A stretch of 64,000 bases of DNA from Streptomyces sp. NBC_00237 (GTDB lineage Bacteria > Actinomycetota > Actinomycetes > Streptomycetales > Streptomycetaceae). The first letter of the stretch is position 1. Every line of letters starts with the position of its first letter. Shown in pieces: positions 17,110-24,536 of the stretch. The translations under genes and the position numbers were made by a program. The notes beneath the pieces were generated by a model. The model was not told where the DNA came from. It worked only from the letters and a program-made list of their open reading frames with translations, and did no database searches. The stretch covers positions 1,482,501 to 1,546,500 of the forward strand of contig NZ_JAPEMT010000001.1 in assembly GCF_026342435.1 (NCBI RefSeq), given 5' to 3'.

Positions 17110-17221
17110 CACCCCGCCCCTCGGCATGACCTGCGGCGCGTGCGGGCGGAAGGCCGAGAGGAAGGCCGAGAGGAAGGGGTGAAGGTCATGAGGAAAAGAA
17201 TGGAGTGGTGGAAGGGTCCTC

Positions 17222-18355
17222 TCAAGCGGAATGCCGCTTTATCCCCTTTGTGCGACCGTGCTCGCGCACCGCCCCCGTCGACCCCCTCACCACCAGCTCC
17301 GCCGCAACCTCCTCCACCCCACCGGTCCCACCGGCCCCGCCCGCCCCGCTCGCCAGCACCCCCGCCCGCGCCCCCGCCTCATACAACGGCAGTCGTACGG
17401 TCGTCAGTGCCGGGACGGTGTCCGTCGCCGACGGCAGGTCGTCGAAACCGGCCACCGAGAGGTCGTCGGGGATGCGCAGCCCCCGCTCCCGCGCCGCCGC
17501 GCAGACCCCGAGCGCGATGGTGTCGTTTGCGGCCACGACGGCAGTCAAGTCCGGTGCCAGGGTGAGGAGTTGCTCGGCGCGCTCCCGGCCGGTGGCCCGG
17601 TCGTAGGACCCGTGCAGCGTGAGCGCCGGATCGTCCTCGACGCCCGCCGCGGAGAGGGCCTCCCGGTGCCCCTCCAGGCGGTGCCGCGTCGTGGTGCGCT
17701 CGGCGGGCCCGGCGACGTAACCGATCCGGCGGTGGCCGAGGGAGAGCAGGTGCTCGGTGAGGCGGCGCGCTCCGGAGCGGTTGTCGAAGGAGAGCGTGGC
17801 GGAGACCGCCGCCCCCTCGGCCGGGGGGAGCGCGGGCCGCCCGCACAGGACGATGCGCGTGCCCCCCGCCGCCAGCCTGGCGAGCTTCGCCGCGACCGCC
17901 GCCGAGTGCTCCGGGTCCTCGATCGCGCCGCCGGTCAGGATGACGGCCGCCGCGCGCTGGCGCTGGAGGAGGGTGAGGTAGGTGAGCTCGCGGGCGGGGG
18001 AGCCGCCGGTGTTGCAGACGACGGCGAGGCGCTCCGCGTTCGTACGGACGGGAGCGGTGGCGGCGCCGGAGCCGTCGGCTCCGGCGGGCGGCGTGTTGAT
18101 GTGCGCCTGGGCCGCGCCCGCCATGATCCCGAAGAACGGGTCCGCGATGTCGTTGACCAGGATGCCGACCAGGTCGGACGTCGCGGCGGCCAGCGCGCTG
18201 GCGGGCCCGTTCACCACGTAGTCCAGCTCGGCCACCGCCCGCAGCACGCGCTCGCGCGTGGCCGCCGCCACCGGGTAATTGCCGTTCAGCACCCGGGACA
18301 CGGTGGCCGGGGACACCTGGGCGTGCTCCGCCACGTCCGCCAACGTCACTGTCAT
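17222..18355 (-). CDS. LacI-family transcriptional repressor
   Basis: A 377-residue regulator. The N-terminal HTH (LADVAEHAQVSPATVSRVLNG region, residues 5-25) and hinge helix are followed by a periplasmic-binding-like effector domain with DLVGILVNDIADPFFGIM, GHRRIGYVAGP and the C-terminal VAGFDDLP. The ATG at 18355 follows GAGGGCGGCGCG. It is divergent from the Gfo/Idh operon; a perfect 16-bp palindrome of LacI type lies between them. It probably represses that operon and itself until the inducing sugar appears. Confidence 0.93.
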   Translation of the reverse strand: MTVTLADVAEHAQVSPATVSRVLNGNYPVAAATRERVLRAVAELDYVVNGPASALAAATSDLVGILVNDIADPFFGIMAGAAQAHINTPPAGADGSGAATAPVRTNAERLAVVCNTGGSPARELTYLTLLQRQRAAAVILTGGAIEDPEHSAAVAAKLARLAAGGTRIVLCGRPALPPAEGAAVSATLSFDNRSGARRLTEHLLSLGHRRIGYVAGPAERTTTRHRLEGHREALSAAGVEDDPALTLHGSYDRATGRERAEQLLTLAPDLTAVVAANDTIALGVCAAARERGLRIPDDLSVAGFDDLPSATDTVPALTTVRLPLYEAGARAGVLASGAGGAGGTGGVEEVAAELVVRGSTGAVREHGRTKGIKRHSA

Positions 18356-18517
18356 CGCGCCGCCCTCATCCGCCTTCGTTCGTCTGCGTCCGGTGTTCAC
18401 CCGGTCTTCGTCGGGTTTCCGGCCGGTCTCCGTGCGTCTGGTCGCCGGGGTCATCTGGTCGGCCTCCGGGGCTTGTCGCACTGCCGTGCACAGGTTAGCT
18501 TCTTGGCTCGTAGCGCA

Positions 18518-18533
18518 TAGAAAGCGCTTTCTA
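18518..18533. promoter_or_regulatory. LacI-type operator, perfect 16-bp palindrome
   Basis: TAGAAAGCGCTTTCTA has the central CG and AAAGCGCTTT core typical of LacI/GalR operators. It is 163 bases upstream of the repressor start and 118 upstream of the dehydrogenase start. A partial half-site (GCTTTCTACG) follows near 18550. Confidence 0.8.
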
Positions 18534-18650
18534 CCTGTTTTCGGCGTGCTTTCTACGTGCTTCCTGCGCGCTCTCTCAGCGCCATGAGCGGCACAAACGG
18601 CAATGGCCGCGAGCGCGTGGCGGCCGTACGAAGAGGATCTGGGGACTGAC

Positions 18651-19802
18651 GTGACACGCAAGACAGTGCGGATCGCCATGAACGGCGTGACCGGACGCAT
18701 GGGCTACCGCCAGCACCTCGTACGGTCCGTCCTCGCGATCCGCGAGCAGGGCGGACTCGACCTCGGCGACGGCACCGTCCTGTGGCCCGAGCCCGTCCTC
18801 GTCGGCCGCCGCGAACACGCCCTGAAGGCGATAGCCGAGCGGCACGGCATCGAGGAGTGGTCCACGGACCTCGAAGCCGTACTCGCCGACGAGTCCATCG
18901 ACATCTACTTCGACGCCCAGGTCACCTCGGCCCGCGAGGACGCCCTCAAGCAGGCGATAGCCGCGGGCAAGCACCTCTACACCGAGAAGCCGACCGCCAC
19001 GGGCGTCGAAGGCGCGCTGGAACTGGTCCGGCTCGCCCGCGCCGCCGGGATCAAGCACGGCGTCGTCCAGGACAAGATCTTCCTCCCCGGCCTGCTGAAG
19101 CTGAAGCGCCTCATCGACGGCGGCTTCTTCGGCGAAATCCTGTCCGTACGGGGCGAGTTCGGCTACTGGGTCTTCGAGGGCGACTGGCAGGAAGCGCAGC
19201 GCCCTTCCTGGAACTACCGCTCGGAGGACGGCGGCGGCATCGTCGTCGACATGTTCCCGCACTGGGAGTACGTCCTGCACGAACTCTTCGGCCGCGTCAC
19301 CTCCGTCACCGCCCAGGTCGCCACGCACGTCCCGCAGCGCTGGGACGAGCACGGCAAGCCGTACGACGCGACCGCCGACGACTCCGCGTACGGCATCTTC
19401 CAGCTTCAGGGCGGCGCGATCGCCCAGATCAACTCCTCCTGGTCGGTCCGTGTCAACCGCGACGAACTGGTCGAGTTCCAGGTCGACGGCACCCATGGCT
19501 CCGCCGTGGCCGGGCTGCGCAACTGCCGTGTCCAGCACCGCTCTTCGACCCCCAAGCCGGTCTGGAACCCCGACCTCCCGGTCACCGAGTCCTTCCGCGA
19601 CCAGTGGCAGGAAGTCCCCGACAACGCGGCCTTCGACAACGGCTTCAAGGCGCAGTGGGAGCTGTTCCTGCGCCACGTCGTCCTCGACGAGCCGTACACC
19701 TGGGACCTCCTCGCGGGCGCACGCGGCGTCCAGCTCGCCGAGCTGGGCCTCAAGTCCTCGGCGGAGGGCCGCCGTTACGACGTCCCGGAGCTGACCCTGT
19801 GA
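18651..19802 (+). CDS. Gfo/Idh/MocA-family oxidoreductase
   Basis: NAD(P)-dependent sugar or cyclitol dehydrogenase of 383 residues. The Rossmann glycines are in NGVTGRMGYR at 11-20, and the family motif TEKP is at 111-114. The C-terminal beta-sheet domain contains GGIVVDMFPHWEYVL, where the catalytic-type His lies. GTG 18651 with GGGGAC upstream is preferred to an ATG at 18603. It heads an operon with a DUF993 protein and a TIM-barrel isomerase. The set looks like catabolism of an unusual sugar or polyol: oxidation here, then isomerisation and cleavage. Its stop overlaps a GTG in a GTGA chain. Confidence 0.9.
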   Translation: MTRKTVRIAMNGVTGRMGYRQHLVRSVLAIREQGGLDLGDGTVLWPEPVLVGRREHALKAIAERHGIEEWSTDLEAVLADESIDIYFDAQVTSAREDALKQAIAAGKHLYTEKPTATGVEGALELVRLARAAGIKHGVVQDKIFLPGLLKLKRLIDGGFFGEILSVRGEFGYWVFEGDWQEAQRPSWNYRSEDGGGIVVDMFPHWEYVLHELFGRVTSVTAQVATHVPQRWDEHGKPYDATADDSAYGIFQLQGGAIAQINSSWSVRVNRDELVEFQVDGTHGSAVAGLRNCRVQHRSSTPKPVWNPDLPVTESFRDQWQEVPDNAAFDNGFKAQWELFLRHVVLDEPYTWDLLAGARGVQLAELGLKSSAEGRRYDVPELTL

Positions 19803-19915
19803 GCGCGCTGATCCTGCCGGTGGCGGGCGGGGGCGAGACCGGGGACGCATGTTCCCCGCGCGCCGGGGCCTCGGCCGGGTCCCGCCGTCGCGATGCTCCG
19901 GAGCTGACCCCGTGA
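19799..19915 (+). CDS. Chimeric mini-ORF 1 in the GTGA chain (38 residues)
   Basis: Starts at the GTG overlapping the dehydrogenase stop. It begins MSALILPVAGGGE, like the start of the DUF993 protein, and ends RRRDAPELTP, like the end of the dehydrogenase (RRYDVPELTL). It ends in a GTGA overlap with the next mini-ORF. It is probably a by-product of junction duplication. Whether a peptide accumulates is unknown; its likely role is to pass ribosomes on. Confidence 0.5.
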   Translation: MSALILPVAGGGETGDACSPRAGASAGSRRRDAPELTP

Positions 19916-20037
19916 GCGCGCGGAACCTGACCCGGTCGGTGCCGGGCGACGCGCCGTTCCCCGCCTCGGCCCCCCGATTCTCGCCCAAGTCCGCGCCCGG
20001 CGACCGCCGTTACGACACCTCGGAGCTGATCCCGTGA
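19912..20037 (+). CDS. Chimeric mini-ORF 2 in the GTGA chain (41 residues)
   Basis: Starts at the GTG overlapping the stop of mini-ORF 1, begins MSARNLTRSVPGD and ends RRYDTSELIP, again joining a DUF993-like start to a dehydrogenase-like end. Its stop overlaps the GTG start of the DUF993 gene. Three reading frames are thus linked in series. Confidence 0.5.
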   Translation: MSARNLTRSVPGDAPFPASAPRFSPKSAPGDRRYDTSELIP

Positions 20038-21203
20038 GCACCCTCACTCTCACCCTCCCCGTCGCGGGCGGCGGAACGTACACCCACACCCCCCGCACCG
20101 AGCCGTCCTCACACGTCGCCGGGCGCGCCCCCCTCGTCTCCCGTACGGTCTTCTCCGCAGCCCACGTGGTCGCCGACCCCTACGCGGACACGTCCCCCGA
20201 CGCTCCGGCGGCCGTCGACTGGGACGCCACCCTCGCGTTCCGCCGTCACCTGTGGTCGCACGGCCTCGGAGTCGCCGAGGCCATGGACACCGCGCAGCGC
20301 GGCATGGGCCTGGACTGGGCGGGGGCGGCGGAGCTGATCCGCCGCTCGGCCGCCGAGGCGAAGTCGGTGGGCGGCGCGATAGCGTGCGGCGTCGGTACCG
20401 ACCAACTCCCCCCAGGCGCACATGACCTGGCGACGGTGACGGCCGCCTACGAGGAACAGCTCGCCCTCGTCGAGTCGACCGGCTCCCAGGCCGTCCTGAT
20501 GGCCTCCCGCGCCCTCGCGGCGGCGGCTCGCGGCCCCGAGGACTACCTCGCCACCTACGGCCACCTCGTCCGCCAGGCCACGGAACCGGTCGTCCTGCAC
20601 TGGCTGGGCCCGATGTTCGACCCGGCCCTGGACGGCTACTGGGGCTCCCGCGACCTGGACGCGGCGACCGAGACCTTCCTTCAGGTCATCGCCGCCCACC
20701 CCGACAAGGTCGACGGCATCAAGGTGTCGCTCCTCGACGCCCAGCGCGAGATCGATCTGCGCCGCCGCCTGCCGGAGGGCGTGCGCTGTTACACGGGCGA
20801 CGACTTCCACTACCCCGAACTGATCGCGGGCGACGAACAGGGCTTCTCCCACGCCCTGTTGGGCATCTTCGACCCGCTCGGCCCACTGGCCGCCGAAGCG
20901 GTCCGCGTCCTCGACACGGGCGACGCGGCGGCCTTCCGCAAGCTCCTCGACCCCACCGTCGCCCTCTCCCGCCACCTCTTCCAGCCCCCCACCCGCTTCT
21001 ACAAGACGGGCGTCGTCCTGCTCGCCTGGCTGGCGGGCCACCAGTCCCACTTCACGATGGTCGGCGGCCTCCAGTCGGCCCGCTCCCTCCCGCACCTGGC
21101 CCGCGCCTACGAACTGGCCGACGGGGTGGGCCTGTTCCCGGACCCCGCCCTGGCCGCGTCCCGCATGCGCGCCCTGCTCACCGTCCACGGAGTCCCCCAG
21201 TGA
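20034..21203 (+). CDS. DUF993-family protein (dihydrodipicolinate-synthase-like barrel)
   Basis: A 389-residue member of DUF993, related to the DHDPS/NAL aldolase barrel superfamily. Barrel-like features include VVLHWLGPMFDP and the lysine in DKVDGIKVSLLD, at the place of a possible Schiff-base lysine. The GTG at 20034 overlaps the preceding mini-ORF stop, and its own stop overlaps the next gene as GTGA. Position and fold suggest a lyase or aldolase step in the LacI-controlled pathway. No member function is known to me. Confidence 0.82.
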   Translation: MSTLTLTLPVAGGGTYTHTPRTEPSSHVAGRAPLVSRTVFSAAHVVADPYADTSPDAPAAVDWDATLAFRRHLWSHGLGVAEAMDTAQRGMGLDWAGAAELIRRSAAEAKSVGGAIACGVGTDQLPPGAHDLATVTAAYEEQLALVESTGSQAVLMASRALAAAARGPEDYLATYGHLVRQATEPVVLHWLGPMFDPALDGYWGSRDLDAATETFLQVIAAHPDKVDGIKVSLLDAQREIDLRRRLPEGVRCYTGDDFHYPELIAGDEQGFSHALLGIFDPLGPLAAEAVRVLDTGDAAAFRKLLDPTVALSRHLFQPPTRFYKTGVVLLAWLAGHQSHFTMVGGLQSARSLPHLARAYELADGVGLFPDPALAASRMRALLTVHGVPQ

Positions 21204-22039
21204 CCGCCGCATCCCCGTCCCGCCTGAGCATCAATCAAGAAACCATCAAGCAATGGTCGTTGGAGGAGCTGGCCGAGGGCTGCACCTCGGCCGGAATCTC
21301 CCGGGTCGGCCTCTGGCGGTCCCCCGTCCAGGAGTACGGAGTCGAGCGCGCGGCCAAGCTGATGCGGGACGCCGGGCTCTCGGTGACGAGCCTGTGCCGG
21401 GGCGGTTTCCTCACGGCCACCGACCCGGAACTGCGCACCGCAGCCCTCGACGACAACCGCCTCGCCATCGACGAGGCGGCCACCCTGGGCACGGACACCC
21501 TGGTCCTGGTCTCCGGCGGACTCCCGCCCGGCGCGCGGGACTTGGCTGCCGCCCGCGAACGCATAGCCGACGCGCTCGCGATCCTGGCCCCGTACGCCTT
21601 CGCGTGCGGTGTCCGCCTCGCCATCGAACCCCTCCACCCGATGTTCGCCTCGGACCGCTGCGTGGTGTCGACCCTGGGTCAGGCCCTGGATCTGGCGGAA
21701 CGCTTCCCCGCCTCCCACGTCGGAGTGGTGGTCGACACCTACCACGTCTGGTGGGACGACCAGGCCCCCGCGCAGATCGCGCGGGCGGGCGCGACCGGCC
21801 GCATCCACTCCTTCCAGGTCGCGGACTGGATCACCCCACTCCCAGCAGGAGTCCTCCTGGGCAGGGGCAAACTGGGCGACGGCAGCATCGACCTGCGGGC
21901 CTTCCGGTCCATGGTCGACGCGACGGGCTTCACCGGCCCGATCGAGGTCGAGATCTTCAACGAGTCCCTGTGGGCCCGCCCCGGCCCGGAGGTCCTGACG
22001 GAGATCGTGGAGCGGTACCGGCAGCACGTGCTGGAGTAG
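21200..22039 (+). CDS. Sugar phosphate isomerase/epimerase TIM barrel
   Basis: A 279-residue xylose-isomerase-like barrel. Metal ligands are probable in LAIEPLHP, VVVDTYHVWWD, IHSFQVADW and the final IEVEIFN. The GTG start overlaps the stop of the DUF993 gene (GTGA at 21200-21203), so it is the last gene of the LacI-controlled operon. A strong hairpin follows 23 bases after its stop. Proposed role: isomerisation of a keto-sugar intermediate; the exact substrate is unknown. Confidence 0.88.
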   Translation: MTAASPSRLSINQETIKQWSLEELAEGCTSAGISRVGLWRSPVQEYGVERAAKLMRDAGLSVTSLCRGGFLTATDPELRTAALDDNRLAIDEAATLGTDTLVLVSGGLPPGARDLAAARERIADALAILAPYAFACGVRLAIEPLHPMFASDRCVVSTLGQALDLAERFPASHVGVVVDTYHVWWDDQAPAQIARAGATGRIHSFQVADWITPLPAGVLLGRGKLGDGSIDLRAFRSMVDATGFTGPIEVEIFNESLWARPGPEVLTEIVERYRQHVLE

Positions 22040-22061
22040 CGAACGCCGAATCGAACGCCCA

Positions 22062-22101
22062 GAGGCCCTGACGTGCGCCGTCTTGCGGACGTCAGGGCCT
22101 C
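22062..22101. terminator. Bidirectional terminator between convergent genes
   Basis: GAGGCCCTGACGT and its perfect complement form a 13-bp stem around a 14-base loop, between the isomerase stop and the end of the surface-protein gene. No clear U-run. Confidence 0.8.
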
Positions 22102-22130
22102 GTGCGGTCCGCTCAGTGGCGGTGCGGGAA

Positions 22131-23327
22131 TCAGTGGCGGGGCGTCGTCGTCCGGCGGATCGTCCAGAGCAACAAGGCGCCCATGGCGACGAGAACGCCC
22201 GCGACCGGCAGCAGGGGGCCTGCGGTGTCCGCGCCGGTGTGCGCGAGGCCCCCGCCTCCGCCGCCGTGCCCGCCGCCCCCGTGGGGCTTGCCGCCGTCAG
22301 TGGGCTTGCCGGAATGGGTCGGGGTCGGCGTCGGGGTGGGGGTCGGCGTGGGGGTGGGGGTCGGGGTCGGCGTCGGGGTGGGCGTGGGGGTCGGCGTTGG
22401 GGTAGGAGTCGGGGTGGGCGTGGGGGTCGGCGTTGGGGTAGGAGTCGGCGTGGGTGTCGGCGTCGGCTCGGGGACGCAGTGTGCGAGTACGTCGCCGAGG
22501 CGCAGATCCAATACCTGCCCGGTGTACACGGTCGCGCCCGCCTTGTTCTTCAGCACGGCGTCGGCGGTGATGTCCACGCCCGCCCGCGCCGTGCCGACCC
22601 GGGACGCCGCGGCGCCCGGCGGATCCTGGTACGGCTGGTAGGTGATGGTCACCGTGCTCGGCCCGAGCTCGGCCGGGCGGCCCAGGTCCGCACCGGAGAC
22701 GTCCAGGGTCGTCGTGCCCACCGGAATCTGTCGGCCGAACGCCTCGATCACGCCCGCCGCGGTCCTCGCGTACGCGAGCGCGAAGGGGCCCACCGGAGGT
22801 GGCACGCACTCCGCGTACGTGTCCAGGCTGCTCACCGAACCACCGGGCGCGGAGGGGGAGCGGGCGATGGTCAGGAAGCTCCGCTGGGTGCCGAGCGTGA
22901 GGTCGAGCGCCGTCAACTGGGCCTGTGCGTAAGCCTTTCCGGACTGGCTGGAGGTCCGGCTCACCTCGGTGCCCCGGATCGTGACGTGCCGCAGCACGCC
23001 GTCCGGGTCGGAGAAGTCGCCCGCGTCCTCGGCGGGAACGCCCTCGGACTGCGAGGTGCCGTAGCGGCCGGAGAAGGCGGTCAGCCCGAGCGGCGCGACG
23101 GTCGGGAAATTCAGGCGGACCAGCGTCGCGTCGGCGCCCTGGTCCTGGTGGGGCGCCGCGATCGACAGGGCACGCGCAGCGCCCAGAGCCGCAGCGCCCG
23201 GCCCGCTCCCGGCGAACGGGTTCACAGCGACCAGGGTGAAGGTCGCGGCCACCGTGGCCGCACCCACCGCCGCACGTCGTGCCCGGTGCCGTCTGACTGG
23301 AATGGCTGGATGCGTCACAGGGGACAT
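22131..23327 (-). CDS. LAHTG-anchored surface protein with (PT)25 stalk
   Basis: Exported 398-residue protein. The start is at ATG 23327 ([20 protein letters not shown]), giving a long basic n-region and a hydrophobic core ([15 protein letters not shown]). A globular part of about 200 residues is followed by 25 consecutive Pro-Thr pairs (22317-22466), a Gly/His-rich stretch, the sorting motif LAHTG, a hydrophobic helix ([18 protein letters not shown]) and a basic tail. LAXTG is the class E sortase signal of Streptomyces, so the protein should be linked to the cell wall with the PT stalk spanning it. The globular part is of unknown function; it has a single pair of cysteines. Confidence 0.85.
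   Translation of the reverse strand: MSPVTHPAIPVRRHRARRAAVGAATVAATFTLVAVNPFAGSGPGAAALGAARALSIAAPHQDQGADATLVRLNFPTVAPLGLTAFSGRYGTSQSEGVPAEDAGDFSDPDGVLRHVTIRGTEVSRTSSQSGKAYAQAQLTALDLTLGTQRSFLTIARSPSAPGGSVSSLDTYAECVPPPVGPFALAYARTAAGVIEAFGRQIPVGTTTLDVSGADLGRPAELGPSTVTITYQPYQDPPGAAASRVGTARAGVDITADAVLKNKAGATVYTGQVLDLRLGDVLAHCVPEPTPTPTPTPTPTPTPTPTPTPTPTPTPTPTPTPTPTPTPTPTPTPTPTPTHSGKPTDGGKPHGGGGHGGGGGGLAHTGADTAGPLLPVAGVLVAMGALLLWTIRRTTTPRH
22317..22466 (-). repeat. Hexanucleotide repeat coding for (Pro-Thr)25
   Basis: Twenty-five 6-bp units (GTCGGG, GTGGGG, GTTGGG and variants on the plus strand). Codons vary synonymously, and a longer unit (GGGGTCGGCGTTGGGGTAGGAGT) appears twice, so higher-order duplication has occurred. 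Copy changes stay in frame. Confidence 0.95.
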
Positions 23328-23421
23328 TTGCGCACAAAGCGCATGATCACAGAAAGAGACGCACCGAGCGGGCCACCGAACGAACGGTCGCACTACTCCT
23401 TCTGTGTCCCGCCCTGCGGCA

Positions 23422-23943
23422 CTACTTCTTCCCGCCGCCCAGCACCTGCCCCAGCAGGTCCCCGAGTCCGCCGCCCGCACTCCCGGCCGGAGCAGCCCCC
23501 GCCGCCCCCGGATTCCTCTTCTCCGTGGCCCGCTTCGTCAGGACCGCCAGCACCACCGGCAGTGCGATCTCGATGGCTCGGGTGACGCTCGCCGCAGGCA
23601 GCCCGGTCTTCTTCGCCACGGCATTGGCCACCGGCTTGGCCATCTTCCCGAGCATCCCGGCCATCATCCCGCCGCCGACCAGCCCACCCAGCCCCCCGCC
23701 GAGCGTCGCCACCCCCTGAAGGGGCGGATCAGCGGCCTCCGCAAGGGCCGTCCGCACCTCTTCGGCCTCCTCCGGAGTCGCGTTCTCGGCCTTCTCCGCG
23801 AGCCCGCCCGCAAAGGCGTCCGCCGTGGACGCGACCACGCTCTGGGCGCCCGCCGCATCCGTGCCGAGCAGCCCGGCGATCTCAGTGAGCCGTTCGTCGC
23901 CCAGCTCGCTGAGCACTTCCTGCTGAAAGGAGTCGTCGTTCAT
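23422..23943 (-). CDS. DUF937-family protein
   Basis: A 173-residue cytoplasmic protein with the DUF937 plan: a helical N-terminus ([24 protein letters not shown]), repeated Gly-rich hinge ([15 protein letters not shown]) and a C-terminal tail ending in a [13 protein letters not shown] repeat typical of the family. The start MNDDSFQQ at 23943 is used although its RBS is weak. Function unknown; homologues are widespread in bacteria. Confidence 0.82.
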   Translation of the reverse strand: MNDDSFQQEVLSELGDERLTEIAGLLGTDAAGAQSVVASTADAFAGGLAEKAENATPEEAEEVRTALAEAADPPLQGVATLGGGLGGLVGGGMMAGMLGKMAKPVANAVAKKTGLPAASVTRAIEIALPVVLAVLTKRATEKRNPGAAGAAPAGSAGGGLGDLLGQVLGGGKK

Positions 23944-24104
23944 ACCGGAAACGCTACGTCTGCACCCAAATGTCGGCACCTTATGACCACCCAAAGAAAA
24001 CCCCGCTCCCGTACAACCCTCCGCCCCCTTCGCGGGTCATACGTGGCATCAGGACTTCCGGGGGAATCCGGGGGGATTCGGGGGAGACCTGACAAGGGGG
24101 GACT

Positions 24105-24138
24105 CCGAGGGGCCCGGTCGACGGACCGGGCCCCTCGG
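24105..24138. terminator. Long GC hairpin
   Basis: CCGAGGGGCCCGGT and its exact complement form a 14-bp stem with a 6-base loop. It lies downstream of the DUF397-like relic read on the minus strand and may end that transcript. No U-run. Confidence 0.65.
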
Positions 24139-24160
24139 CTTGTGCACAGGAGGCTTCTCG

Positions 24161-24271
24161 CTCCGGCCCGCCGGATTCACCCATCCCGAGATCAGCGAAG
24201 GCCAGTTCGTCATGACGATGAGTCCGCGGCCCCGGCACCAGGCCACCGCCAAGGACCTGCTCCAAGGCTGA
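24161..24271 (+). pseudogene. Relic of an Uma2-family (DUF820) gene
   Basis: A start-less frame translates to ...GFTHPEISEGQFVMTMSP followed by RPRHQATAKDLLQG and a stop. The E-I-x-E-G-x-x-V-x-x-x-S-P...H pattern matches the N-terminal core of Uma2-type restriction-endonuclease-like proteins. Only about 36 residues remain of the usual 190, so it is a fragment. Confidence 0.5.
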
Positions 24272-24494
24272 CAAGGGTGCCGAGGAGGGCAGGGCCCTCG
24301 CCGCTTGAGGGCCCCGCACGTCGGGCGGCGGCGAATCCGCCCTTCACGGCCCCCACGAAGGACGACCACCCCTCGGCGGTGAAGCGCACGGCCGGTCCGG
24401 TCACGCCCATGCTGGCCCGCACCGGCACGTCGCCGTACCCACGCGCCACTTCCAGGCACTCGCCCTGATCGCCACCGCTCCGGGAGTTGTCCAC
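24210..24494 (-). pseudogene. Degenerate DUF397 gene
   Basis: The frame reads DNSRSGGDQGECLEVARG, then VPVRASMGVTGPAVRF and TAEGWSSFVGAVKGG. This follows the DUF397 consensus (S-x-x-G-C-VEVA, VRDSK-x-x-G-P-x-L-x-F, W-x-x-F-x-x-x-VK). The DSKDP element has become ASMGV, the N-terminal W is missing, and the C-terminus runs about 40 residues past the normal end. No HTH-DUF5753 partner is nearby. It overlaps the relic on the other strand. Confidence 0.55.
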
Positions 24495-24536
24495 AGCCCG
24501 TCCGCACTGTCGTACCCCGGCGGTACCGTCGTGACC

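Larger units (their letters stand above)
19784..20040 (+). repeat. Triplicated gene junction (degenerate, steps of 113 and 122 bp)
   Basis: The sequence around the dehydrogenase stop (CGGAGCTGACCCTGTGAGCGCGCTG) recurs at about 19897 and 20020, each time with the GTGA overlap. Homology extends about 20 bases upstream (CGCCGTTACGAC and variants) and, in the first copy, downstream to GTGGCGGGCGGGGGC. That matches the 5' end of the DUF993 gene (GTCGCGGGCGGCGG). The junction of two genes has been duplicated twice. Confidence 0.85.

Noticed and set aside
22317-22466. Phase-variable repeat
   Set aside because: A 6-bp unit in a coding region cannot switch the frame. It changes length only.
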